DNA of 64,000 bases, from assembly GCF_002019855.1 (NCBI RefSeq), contig NZ_CM007717.1, forward strand, positions 4,612,657-4,676,656, in the 5' to 3' direction. Below the pieces are notes generated by a model, which had not been told where the DNA came from, did no database searches, and worked only from the letters and a program-made list of their open reading frames with translations. Made by a program: the position numbers and the translations under genes. The number at the start of each line of letters is the position of its first letter. The stretch's first letter is position 1. The stretch is from Streptomyces antibioticus (lineage in GTDB: Bacteria; Actinomycetota; Actinomycetes; Streptomycetales; Streptomycetaceae). Shown in pieces: positions 16,282 through 25,786 of this stretch.

Positions 16282-16634
16282 GAGGGGACGTTAGAGCCGG
16301 TACGTGACGCGGCGATCACTCGCCGGTTTCCGGGAGCGTACGCGCGAAAGCGGCGGGAGGACTCCCGCCCGGCCGGACTCCCCCGTCGCCCGGCCGGGAC
16401 TCCGCGGGTGTCAGGCACCCGGGGGGAAGTGGGTTCCACGATGCACCGCGCGCGCGAGGCGCACCACCGTCAGCTTGTTGCAAGGGGAGGGGCGGAGGCC
16501 GGGAGAAACTCACGCATATGGAAGGTTTTCCACGGCCCTGGCCGGGGGAGCCGTGTTGCGGAGCCGGTCCGGGCCGCGCATAGTTGCGCTGCGAAGAGCC
16601 GTAGGAAGGGTGTCAGGCGGGGGTGGGATGGGCG
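16282..16634. promoter_or_regulatory. Divergent intergenic region with a probable promoter for the first LuxR-type regulator
   Basis: The 353 bp between the divergent ATP-grasp operon and regulator 1 hold no convincing gene. On the plus strand TTGCGG (16556-16561) and ATAGTT (16580-16585) with an 18-bp spacer look like a -35/-10 pair about 50 bp before the start. A small dyad TGGAA-N4-TTCCA (16519-16532) lies just upstream in the only AT-rich patch and could be an operator. Ribosome-binding site GGGGGTGG is at 16617-16625. Confidence 0.4.
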
Positions 16635-17660
16635 ATGGCCGGGCACGGGGCGGAGGACCATCCACACGGCGCCGACCGACTGTGCGAGGCCGGGGATCGC
16701 GTGTATTCCCGGGCCGTACGGCGGGGCAGAGTGCCGCGCGCCGACGCCGAACAGGTCCCCTGCCTGCTGGATCTCGCCCTGCTCCACCCGGACCCCGACG
16801 ACATGGCCTGGCTGGTGCCGACCTCCCCGCAGGAGGTCATGACCCGGCTGCTGCACGGGCTGTACGACGAGATGAGCGCCGGGCAGCGCCGTATGGGCTC
16901 GGCGGTCGCCGCCTTCGAGTGGTACGCCGGTCTCGGCGGCCCGTCCTCCGCACCGGCCGCCGGTGAGGGCGCGGCGATCCGGGTGCTGGACGGCGCCTCC
17001 CGGATCCAGGCGGCGCTGGACCGGGCCACGGAGGCGTGCACCACGGAGGTGCTGACCGTGCAGCCGGGCGGCATCCGGCGCGAGCACGAACTGTCGGAGG
17101 GGCTGCACCGGGCGCTGGAGCTGCGCGGCCGGGGCGTGCGGATGCGCGACCTCTACACCCATGTGGCCCGGCACGGGCAGGGCCTGCTGAACTACCTGGA
17201 GCTGATGGGCCCTTCGGTCGAGGCGCGCACCCTGGACGAGGTGATCGACCGGCTGATCCTCTTCGACCGCACGGTGGCCTTCATCCCCGCCAACAGCGAC
17301 CGCACGATGGCCCTGGAGCTGCGCCACCCGGCGCTGATCGCCTACCTGGAGACCGTCTTCGAGCGGCTGTGGCGGCTCGCGATCCCGCTGACCGCCGCGC
17401 TGCCCGACCCCCGGATCGAGGGCATCTCCCACCGGGAGCAGTCCATCGCGGCGCTGCTCGCGGAGGGTCACCAGGACGCGGTCATCGCCGAGCGGCTCGG
17501 CATCAGCGTGCGCACCTGCCGCGCCCATATCGCCCGGCTGTCGGAGACGCTGGGCGCGGCGAGCCGGACCCAACTGGGGGTGCGGATCGCGCAGGTGGGG
17601 CTGGACGGGCCGGTGGGTGAGGCGGCGGTGGGGGTGCCTCGGTCCCGGTCCTCGTCCTAA
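16635..17660 (+). CDS. LuxR-type HTH regulator with PLD-like sensor domain (paralogue 1)
   Basis: 341 residues from the ATG at 16635. A GTG at 16623 is possible, but the ATG lines up with the starts of the two paralogues, placing the conserved LC at residues 16-17. Domain order: N-terminal helical region (ADRLCEAGDRVYSRAV to about 95), a TrmB/phospholipase D-like sensor (RIQAALDRATEACTTEVLTV to WRLAIPL, about 110-255), then the C-terminal LuxR helix-turn-helix (SIAALLAEGHQDAVIAERLG, SVRTCRAHIARLSETLGAAS). The ligand is unknown. It converges on paralogue 2 with a 4-bp overlap of the two 3' ends. Confidence 0.85.
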   Translation: MAGHGAEDHPHGADRLCEAGDRVYSRAVRRGRVPRADAEQVPCLLDLALLHPDPDDMAWLVPTSPQEVMTRLLHGLYDEMSAGQRRMGSAVAAFEWYAGLGGPSSAPAAGEGAAIRVLDGASRIQAALDRATEACTTEVLTVQPGGIRREHELSEGLHRALELRGRGVRMRDLYTHVARHGQGLLNYLELMGPSVEARTLDEVIDRLILFDRTVAFIPANSDRTMALELRHPALIAYLETVFERLWRLAIPLTAALPDPRIEGISHREQSIAALLAEGHQDAVIAERLGISVRTCRAHIARLSETLGAASRTQLGVRIAQVGLDGPVGEAAVGVPRSRSSS

Positions 17661-18736
17661 CCCGGTCCGTCGGCCCGGCCGTCCCGGCCGTCCTGGTCGC
17701 CGTCTCGGCCTTGGTGGCCGTCCTGGCCGTCCTGACCTTCCTGACCTTCCTGGTCCAGGATTCCCGAGCGGGCGATGAGGTAGCCGAGCTGGGCGCGGCT
17801 CACGCTGCCCAGGGTGGCGGCGAGTTTGGCGATGTGGACGCGCGCCGTACGGACGTTCATGCCGAGGCGGCCGGCGATCACGGCGTCCGTGTGACCCTCG
17901 ACGAGCAGCGCCGCGATGGACTGCTGACGGGGTGTCACGCCGTTCAGGGTGGGCCGGCGGACCGCCTCCGGGTGCATCGGGGTGGCCAGGCGCCAGAGCC
18001 GGTCGAAGGTGGTGGCGAAGTAGGTCAGCAGCGCCGGGTGGCGGACCTCCAGGGCGAGCCTGCCGTCCTCGCCGGCCGGGATGAAGGCGACCGTGCGGTC
18101 GATCATGATCAGCCGGTCGGTGACCTCGTCCAGGGTGCGCGCCTGGACGTCGCCGCGCAGTTGCTCGTAGCGGGCGACGGTCATCGGCTGGTGGCGCTGG
18201 GTGTGCTGGTAGAGCGTGCGGATCCGGCAGCCCCGGTCCAGCAGGGCCTGGTCCCGGTCCATGGCGACGCCCTGGGCGGTCTCGCCGCGCGGGCCGCGGG
18301 AATGGGTGCTGGGCTGGATGCAGAGGACCTCGCGGGCGGCGTCCATGGTCGCGGCGGTGATGGCCCGGTTGATGGGCTCCGTGCCGCTGAGGATGCGCAG
18401 GGTGGGCGCCTCCTGCGCGGGGGCCGCGGGGCCCTGGGCGAGCCGCATCAGCGGGGCGAACAGCTCCGACAGCCGTTCCTCGCGGCGGCGTTCGTCGGCG
18501 ATCCGGGCCTCGGAGACGCGCAGCAGCCGGTGCAGGGCCACCACGGGGGCGACGGGCTCCAGCCGGTCGAGGTCGTCGAGGGCCGGGTGCAGCAGTCCCA
18601 GGTCCAGCAGACAGGGGGCCGGTTTCGCCTCCCCCGCGGGGAGCCGGCCTTCGCGCAGGGCCCGCCGGTACAGGTCGGCGCCCGTGGCGCACAGATCGTC
18701 CACGCCGTGCTCCGGATGCGGCACGGTCACCGTCAC
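17657..18736 (-). CDS. LuxR-type HTH regulator with PLD-like sensor domain (paralogue 2)
   Basis: 359 residues, GTG start with GAGGGAG upstream. Same architecture as its neighbours: HGVDDLCATGADLYRRALRE, sensor RAITAATMDAAREVLCIQPS, DEVTDRLIMIDRTVAFIPAG, then helix-turn-helix QSIAALLVEGHTDAVIAGRL and NVRTARVHIAKLAATLGSVS. After the helix-turn-helix it carries a ~30-residue low-complexity tail of Gly-x-x triplets (EGQEGQDGQDGHQGRDG), coded by a CCGTCCTGG-type DNA repeat and absent from the other two. Separated by 51 bp from paralogue 3, which reads the same way, so the two may be co-transcribed. Confidence 0.85.
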   Translation of the reverse strand: MTVTVPHPEHGVDDLCATGADLYRRALREGRLPAGEAKPAPCLLDLGLLHPALDDLDRLEPVAPVVALHRLLRVSEARIADERRREERLSELFAPLMRLAQGPAAPAQEAPTLRILSGTEPINRAITAATMDAAREVLCIQPSTHSRGPRGETAQGVAMDRDQALLDRGCRIRTLYQHTQRHQPMTVARYEQLRGDVQARTLDEVTDRLIMIDRTVAFIPAGEDGRLALEVRHPALLTYFATTFDRLWRLATPMHPEAVRRPTLNGVTPRQQSIAALLVEGHTDAVIAGRLGMNVRTARVHIAKLAATLGSVSRAQLGYLIARSGILDQEGQEGQDGQDGHQGRDGDQDGRDGRADGPG

Positions 18737-18787
18737 GCTCCCTCTCGATGTCCTGTCCGGCCGCCGGGTCCACCGGTCGCGCCGGTC

Positions 18788-19780
18788 CTACTGGTCCTGC
18801 TGCTCCCGGTCCAGGATCCCCGACTGGGCTATGAGAAAGCCGAGTTGGGCCCGGCTTCCGCTGCCGAGGGCGGCGGCGAGCTTGGCGATGTGGGCGCGGC
18901 AGGTGCGGACGTTCATCCCCAGGCGGCGGGCGATGGCCTCGTCCACATGGCCCTCGACCAGCAGTTTCGCGATCGACATCTGGACTCCGCTGATGCCGTC
19001 GATCGGGGGAGCGTACGGCGTCTCCTCCAACAGCGGGACGGCACGCGCCCATTGCTGCTCGAACACCTTCACCAGGTAGTCGACCAGCCCCGGGTGGCGC
19101 AGCTCCAGCGCGATCTTGCGGTCGTCCCGGGCCGGGATGAAGGCCACGGTGCGGTCGAACACCATGAGGCGCTCGATGAGTTCCTCCAGGGTGCGGATCT
19201 CGACGTTGCCGTGGCTCATGCGCTCCGCGTAGGCGAGCGTGCCCTGGCTGTGGCGGGCCGTGTGCTGGTACAGGGTGCGCATGGTGATGCCGCGCGCGAT
19301 GACGTGCTGGCCGAGTTTGACGGCCTCGTTGAGCGCGTTCTCGCTGCGCCCGCCCCCGGGTTGGACGGTCAGGATCTCCGACCGGCATTCGGCGGTGGCC
19401 AGTTCGATGGCCGCGTTGATCCGGCTGAACCCTTCGAGCACCGTGATGGCATGGGTGTTGGGCTTGCCCTGCGCGCTGATGGCCATGAACGGCTCGAAGG
19501 CGTCGGACAGTTCGTTGGCGAGGTGCCGGCGCTCCTGTATCTCGCGCTCCAGCGGGTGCAGCCGCTGGGCGAGGGCGGCCACGGGGGGGACGGGGAGCAG
19601 CCAGTTCGGGTCGTCGGGGTCGGGGTGCAACAGGGCGAACTCCACCAGACACGGCGCGGGGTCCACTTCGGTGCGAGTGATGCGTCCGAGGCGCAAAGCG
19701 TCGGCATACAGGCGTTTTCCGTCGGCGCACAGGTCTTCCAGCCCATGGAGATGTGCCCCTTTTGTATGGTTATTCGTCAA
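18788..19780 (-). CDS. LuxR-type HTH regulator with PLD-like sensor domain (paralogue 3, next to the peptide gene)
   Basis: 330 residues from a TTG at 19780 preceded by GGGGGTGGAGA. The resulting start MTNNHTKGAHLHGLEDLC aligns with MTVTVPHPEHGVDDLC of paralogue 2. An in-frame ATG at 19807 is an alternative but has no ribosome-binding site and falls in an inverted repeat. Sensor core: RINAAIELATAECRSEILTV, EELIERLMVFDRTVAFIPAR; helix-turn-helix: QMSIAKLLVEGHVDEAIARR, NVRTCRAHIAKLAAALGSGS. It is divergent from the exported peptide gene, sharing a 127-bp control region, so it most likely controls that gene. No phosphoacceptor domain is present. Confidence 0.82.
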   Translation of the reverse strand: MTNNHTKGAHLHGLEDLCADGKRLYADALRLGRITRTEVDPAPCLVEFALLHPDPDDPNWLLPVPPVAALAQRLHPLEREIQERRHLANELSDAFEPFMAISAQGKPNTHAITVLEGFSRINAAIELATAECRSEILTVQPGGGRSENALNEAVKLGQHVIARGITMRTLYQHTARHSQGTLAYAERMSHGNVEIRTLEELIERLMVFDRTVAFIPARDDRKIALELRHPGLVDYLVKVFEQQWARAVPLLEETPYAPPIDGISGVQMSIAKLLVEGHVDEAIARRLGMNVRTCRAHIAKLAAALGSGSRAQLGFLIAQSGILDREQQDQ

Positions 19781-19797
19781 ATCTCCACCCCCCAGGG

Positions 19798-19813
19798 TCC
19801 TGAACATGCAGGA
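19798..19813. promoter_or_regulatory. TCCTG-N6-CAGGA inverted repeat in the shared regulator/peptide promoter region
   Basis: Five-base arms (19798-19802 and 19809-19813) lie between the divergent LuxR regulator and the small peptide gene. On the plus strand TTGACG (19838-19843) with a -10-like TGTCTT (19860-19865) would place the peptide promoter just downstream. A plausible regulator binding site; not proven. Confidence 0.4.
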
Positions 19814-19907
19814 ACATGATGCACCGCTTCTGTGGCTTTGACGTGCCTGGATGAGCCATTGTCTTGAGGGCGGGGGAGAAGACTTGGGAAGTGAGGACGA
19901 AGCCAAC

Positions 19908-20090
19908 ATGCGCAAGAGAATGCTTCGCTCGGTGCTTGCCGTGGCCTTCTCGGCAGGGTTGGTCTTCGGCGCGATCGGACTTCAGGACCTCTGGTGGGAC
20001 AGCGTGCCCGCCGGCGCGGGTACCACCGACACGCAGGCGGCGCCGCCCGACCTGCACTGGGACGTGATCGTGGCGGGCGCGGGCTCATGA
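19908..20090 (+). CDS. Small exported peptide precursor with two WDxxxAGAG repeats
   Basis: 60 residues. The N-terminus is a signal-like segment: basic MRKRMLR then a hydrophobic stretch SVLAVAFSAGLVFGAIG (8-24). There is no clear AxA cleavage site and no lipobox Cys. The remaining 36 residues are acidic and aromatic and contain an imperfect internal repeat, WDSVPAGAG (30-38) and WDVIVAGAG (51-59), with the second repeat forming the very C-terminus. There is no Cys. ATG start with GAGGAC upstream. The stop overlaps the next start (ATGA), so it is coupled to the Rieske-like gene. Divergent from LuxR paralogue 3. The layout suggests a secreted signal or modified peptide; no family recognised. 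Confidence 0.78.
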   Translation: MRKRMLRSVLAVAFSAGLVFGAIGLQDLWWDSVPAGAGTTDTQAAPPDLHWDVIVAGAGS

Positions 20091-20425
20091 CGAATCCTCC
20101 GGACGACCGTTCCTTCCGACGCGAGATGGCCACGGCCTACCGCTCCGGCTGGCACTTCATCGACCTGGTCACCGCCATCCCCCACAGCGGTGACTCGCTG
20201 ATGGTGACCGTGTTCGGAGAGCCGGTCGTCGTCACACGGGACGAGGACGACGACGTCCGGGCCTACCGGTGTCTGCGAAGGCCCCGGGGGGCGCCGCAGC
20301 CCGTCCGGTGCGCCATCCGGTACGGAATGATCTTTGTGAATCTCGACCAGCGGGACCACCAGTTGGCGGAGCCGGCCCCCTCGGCCGTGCCCCGCACCAT
20401 CTCAGCCACCCCCCGCAGTGCCTGA
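20087..20425 (+). CDS. Truncated Rieske oxygenase-like protein lacking the Fe-S ligands
   Basis: 112 residues, ATG overlapping the peptide stop by 4 bp. The sequence follows the start of Rieske ring-hydroxylase alpha subunits: YRSGWHFIDLVTAIPHSGDS, FGEPVVVTRDEDDDVRAYRC, then RRPRGAPQPV and RYGMIFVNLDQ. In normal enzymes the segment between NxCxHRGA and GLIFVNLD carries CxH...CxxH and is ~50-60 residues long. Here it is deleted and the first CxH reads CLR, so no [2Fe-2S] cluster can bind. The catalytic domain is absent. It may be a repurposed binding protein for the coupled peptide or a decayed gene. A strong terminator follows. Confidence 0.7.
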   Translation: MTNPPDDRSFRREMATAYRSGWHFIDLVTAIPHSGDSLMVTVFGEPVVVTRDEDDDVRAYRCLRRPRGAPQPVRCAIRYGMIFVNLDQRDHQLAEPAPSAVPRTISATPRSA

Positions 20426-20469
20426 CGCGATTCCCCCGTCGTAACAGATCGCTCAGGTGCTTCCCCCCG

Positions 20470-20508
20470 CAGCGGCGTCACCGTGACCTGAACACGGTGA
20501 CGCCGCTG
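20470..20508 (+). terminator. Perfect 16-bp hairpin terminator after the peptide/Rieske-like pair
   Basis: Arms 20470-20485 and 20493-20508 pair perfectly around ACCTGAA and are followed by TTATTT, a real T-tract. It ends the two-gene unit 45 bp after the second stop. Confidence 0.9.
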
Positions 20509-20587
20509 TTATTTGTGGCGACATTTCGGGGTATCGGCAGGGCCGTGGAACTGGCCGGAAATCGCCGGGGCGCGACCCGGCGGGGTG

Positions 20588-21016
20588 TCACCCCCGTCCC
20601 AGCGTCCGCGTCACCTCGATCTCGACGGCCACCCGGGTCGGGTTCACCCGGGGCTGCCGGCCGTAGCGCTCGGCGTAGCGGCGTTCAGCCTCGGTGATCC
20701 GGTCGGGCTCCGTGCGGACCCGGGCCCGGCCCTCCAGGGTGGCCCAGCGCCGGCCGTCGACCTGGCAGACCGCGACGAGGGCGCCGTCCGGGCCCGCCGC
20801 CAGGATGTTGCGCACCTTCTTGCTGCCGCCGTCCGCGATCACCCGGGCCACTCCGCTCTCCGGGTCGTACGTCACTCCGACCGGAACCACGTGCGGGCCG
20901 CCGTCCGGGCGTGGTGTCGTCAGGGTGCACACATGGCGTTCGCGCCAGAAGGCGAGGTACGCGGGGCCGGGACGGTCGGGAAGATCGGGAAGATCGGGAA
21001 GGGATCCGGGTTCCAT
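20588..21016 (-). CDS. Pyridoxamine 5'-phosphate oxidase (PPOX)-fold, probably F420-dependent, protein
   Basis: 142 residues. A short PDLPDLPD repeat at the N-terminus is followed by the split beta-barrel fold: AYLAFWRERHVCTLTTPRPD, VVPVGVTYDPESGVARVIAD, SKKVRNILAAGPDGALVAVC and WATLEGRARVRTEPDRITEA. This matches small PPOX-class F420- or FMN-dependent oxidoreductases of actinobacteria; the cofactor and substrate are not certain. It is divergent from clpB, and the clpB HAIR operator lies 40 bp before its start, so HspR might affect it too. Confidence 0.85.
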   Translation of the reverse strand: MEPGSLPDLPDLPDRPGPAYLAFWRERHVCTLTTPRPDGGPHVVPVGVTYDPESGVARVIADGGSKKVRNILAAGPDGALVAVCQVDGRRWATLEGRARVRTEPDRITEAERRYAERYGRQPRVNPTRVAVEIEVTRTLGRG

Positions 21017-21055
21017 GGGCCCGGAATCTAGCCCCCGGCGAGCCTCCCACCGAAC

Positions 21056-21076
21056 CTTGAGCGGAACGGACTCAAC
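21056..21076. promoter_or_regulatory. HAIR operator for HspR upstream of clpB
   Basis: CTTGAGC-N7-ACTCAAC: one mismatch in each arm to the HspR consensus. It is 87 bp before the clpB start and 40 bp before the divergent PPOX gene. Confidence 0.88.
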
Positions 21077-21163
21077 TTTGTGTACGCTTATGGAGTCAGT
21101 CTGAGTCGGTGACGGGAGCGGCTGACGCACGGACCCCAAGGCCCCAAGGAGGAGACAGCGAAC

Positions 21164-23761
<2,598 letters not shown>

Positions 23762-23767
23762 CGCCGC

Positions 23768-24238
23768 TCATGTGGTGAACGCCGAGAACCGCACGCGCGC
23801 GGTCTCGGCGTTCACGTACGTCACGGCCAGGTCGACGTAGTAGGCGTCCGTCCCGGGGCGCCCGTTCACATCGAGCTGGAAGCAGTGGTCCACGCCCTTG
23901 AGACAGGCCAGGGTGCCCGGTCCGCCCGGCTCGGGCGCGTCGGGGTAGGTGTCCGCCACCCAGGTCCACACGTCCTCGCGCGGCATACGGAAATCGGCCT
24001 GATACAGCGTGTCCATCGCCGACTGCACACTGCACTCGGCGTCCCGCGCGCCGGCCGGCAGCCGGGCCCCGCCGAAGGCCAGCGCCTCTGCGCACGACAC
24101 CGGGACCGGCCCGCGCGCGGGGTCCTCCTCCGCCGCCGGCATGCCGGCGAGCACCGGCATCCCGACCGCCACCACGGCCGCCGACGCCAGGGCCGCGGCC
24201 ACCACGCCCCACCTGACTCCGCTTCGCCCGTTCGCCAT
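23768..24238 (-). CDS. Hypothetical membrane-anchored or secreted protein
   Basis: 156 residues. Starts MANGRSGVRWG, then a hydrophobic segment VVAAALASAAVVAVGMPVLAGM (12-33) that fits a signal anchor. The exported part has four Cys (SCAEAL, AECSVQS, LACLKG, DHCFQL), enough for two disulfides. It contains MDTLYQADFRMPREDVWTWV and a beta-rich end. The last codons form one side of a hairpin that may terminate clpB. No family recognised. Convergent with clpB, 6 bp apart. Confidence 0.7.
   Translation of the reverse strand: MANGRSGVRWGVVAAALASAAVVAVGMPVLAGMPAAEEDPARGPVPVSCAEALAFGGARLPAGARDAECSVQSAMDTLYQADFRMPREDVWTWVADTYPDAPEPGGPGTLACLKGVDHCFQLDVNGRPGTDAYYVDLAVTYVNAETARVRFSAFTT
23777..23813 (+). 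terminator. Hairpin inside the 3' end of the convergent gene, probable clpB terminator
   Basis: GAACGCCGAGA(A)CCGC (23777-23792) pairs with GCGGTCTCGGCGTTC (23799-23813), with a one-base bulge, starting 15 bp after the clpB stop. The same bases code for the C-terminus of the minus-strand gene. Confidence 0.45.
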
Positions 24239-24378
24239 CCGCTCCCCCTCCGCGCGTCACCGTCCCGTGATACGACAGGCCGGATCATGTCAGCTCAGGG
24301 CTGACAGGGCCCGTCGGGGTTGCCACCCCCCTCCCCGCATGGGGGAGGATGGCGGGATCCGTACGAAGGGAAATTTCG

Positions 24379-24915
24379 GTGAGCATCGACCCGTCCTCGA
24401 TTCCGAACTTCGGGGGCCAGCAGCCCGAGCCGCAGCCCCAGGGACCGGCGGGCCCCGTAGTCCCGGATCAGGACCTCGTGAAGCAGCTCCTCGACCAGAT
24501 GGAGCTGAAGTACGTCGTCGACGACGAGGGTGACCTCGCGGCGCCGTGGGAGGAGTTCCGTACGTACTTCATGTTCCGCGGCGAGGGTGACCAGGCGGTC
24601 TACTCGGTGCGGACGTTCTACGACCGGCCCCACAAGATCGACGACAAGCCCCAGATCCTGGAGGCGATCGACGACTGGAACCGCCGCACCCTGTGGCCCA
24701 AGGTCTACACGCACACCCACGACGACGGCACGGTCCGTCTCATCGGCGAGGCACAGCTCCTCATCGGCGCCGGGGTGAACATCGAGCTGTTCGTCTCCTC
24801 CACCGTGAGCTGGGTCCGCGCGGCCATCGAGTTCGACAAGTGGCTCGTGGAACAGCTCGGCCTGGAGCAGGAGGTCGACAACACAGACCGTCCTGGGGAG
24901 GGCGAGGACCAGTAG
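24379..24915 (+). CDS. YbjN-domain protein
   Basis: 178 residues from a GTG at 24379 with GAAGGGA upstream. After a Gln/Pro-rich stretch (QPEPQPQGPAGP) comes the YbjN-type alpha/beta fold: QLLDQMELKYVVDDEGDLAA, YFMFRGEGDQAVYSVRTFYD, ILEAIDDWNRRTLWPKVYTH and LIGAGVNIELFVSSTVSW. Related proteins are called type III secretion chaperone-like, but in actinobacteria the function is unknown. A terminator follows 39 bp after the stop. Monocistronic. Confidence 0.85.
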   Translation: MSIDPSSIPNFGGQQPEPQPQGPAGPVVPDQDLVKQLLDQMELKYVVDDEGDLAAPWEEFRTYFMFRGEGDQAVYSVRTFYDRPHKIDDKPQILEAIDDWNRRTLWPKVYTHTHDDGTVRLIGEAQLLIGAGVNIELFVSSTVSWVRAAIEFDKWLVEQLGLEQEVDNTDRPGEGEDQ

Positions 24916-24954
24916 TCCCGGGGCCCCACCCGGACGCACTCGGAAACGATCGAG

Positions 24955-25003
24955 AGCCCGGCCCCGGCGCACGACCACCACGGTCGTGTGCCGGGGCCGG
25001 GCT
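24955..25003 (+). terminator. 22-bp hairpin terminator after the YbjN gene
   Basis: Arms 24955-24976 and 24982-25003 (AGCCCGGCCCCGGC...) pair around ACCAC with one mismatch and are followed by TTTCGTCG. Confidence 0.85.
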
Positions 25004-25097
25004 TTCGTCGCTTCTGAGTGCGCAGGGATGCCCGGATGAAGCCGGGCCGTACGTGCCGGTCGTCGGACGTGGATTCCTCTCGCGCCGGAAGACGCTC

Positions 25098-25310
25098 GTG
25101 CGGAACGTCGGCGTCTACGCGTCCCTCTTCCTGGATGTCCTCACGTTCGGCGTGATGACGATCTCGCTGTCTTTCCTGGCGGTAGTCCTCGCCGGTTCGT
25201 GGCGGCGGGAACCGAGGCGTGCCTCGTTTTCACGCCCTGCCTCGCCCCCGCGTTTCGGAGAACCATGCTGCACCGCCTTCTCTTCGGCACCCTTGGGAAC
25301 CCCAAGCTGA
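25098..25310 (+). CDS. Possible small membrane peptide upstream of the ABC island
   Basis: 70 codons from a GTG with GGAAG seven bases upstream. Residues 1-38 have the strong G/C third-position bias of a real gene and contain one hydrophobic helix (SLFLDVLTFGVMTISLSFLA). After about residue 40 (SWRREPRRA) the bias fades, and the frame runs 46 bp into the next gene. It could be a short real gene whose stop was lost, or a leftover fragment. The rest of 25004-25264 shows nothing else I can support. Confidence 0.25.
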   Translation: MRNVGVYASLFLDVLTFGVMTISLSFLAVVLAGSWRREPRRASFSRPASPPRFGEPCCTAFSSAPLGTPS

Positions 25311-25786
25311 TCCGGTTTCTGCTGCGTTGCCGGACGGTGGTGGCCGACGGCGTCGGCCGTCCCGGCGTGCGGATCGCGGGTGGGGTGCTCGCGGCGGCGG
25401 CCGGAGTCTGCGCGGTCGCGTACTGGGTGGTTTTCCGCGCCACGACGGGCGGGACCCGGCGTGCCGTGGAGGCGTCCCCCGATCTCAAGGGCGAGCCGGG
25501 GGACGTCATGGAGGTCCTCCAACTCCTCAGCGTCGTCTGGCTGGTGAGCGGTGTCGTCCTGCTCGCGTTCGGCCTCCTCGTCGCCCTCGCCCGCTGGGGC
25601 AGCGTCGTGATGATCGTGGGCGGCGTGCTGTGGTGGGCGCCGCTGGGCGTTCTCGGCCTGTACCTGCCGACCGCGTCCGCGCCGAAGATCCTCGCCGCGC
25701 TGTTCGTGGCGCTGGTCGTCCCGGCGACCCTGCTGTGCCCCGCCCAGAGGTTCGGCGGGACGGCACGCGCCGGCGCCGGCTCATGA
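25265..25786 (+). CDS. Small integral membrane protein of the ABC island
   Basis: 173 residues from the ATG with GGAG five bases upstream. Four hydrophobic helices are visible: about 37-58 (AGGVLAAAAGVCAVAYWVVF), 85-108 (VVWLVSGVVLLAFGLLVALA), 112-133 and 138-156. No motif recognised. It overlaps the next permease gene by 4 bp (ATGA), so it is the first cistron of a five-gene operon running to 29900. It may be an accessory subunit or an immunity-like membrane protein. Confidence 0.7.
   Translation: MLHRLLFGTLGNPKLIRFLLRCRTVVADGVGRPGVRIAGGVLAAAAGVCAVAYWVVFRATTGGTRRAVEASPDLKGEPGDVMEVLQLLSVVWLVSGVVLLAFGLLVALARWGSVVMIVGGVLWWAPLGVLGLYLPTASAPKILAALFVALVVPATLLCPAQRFGGTARAGAGS

Noticed and set aside
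16470..19730. Very long open frame (over 1000 codons) on the minus strand across the regulator cluster
   Set aside because: It is Arg/Pro-rich, antisense to one regulator and out of frame with the two others, and carries no motif. Such frames arise from the extreme G/C bias of the third positions.
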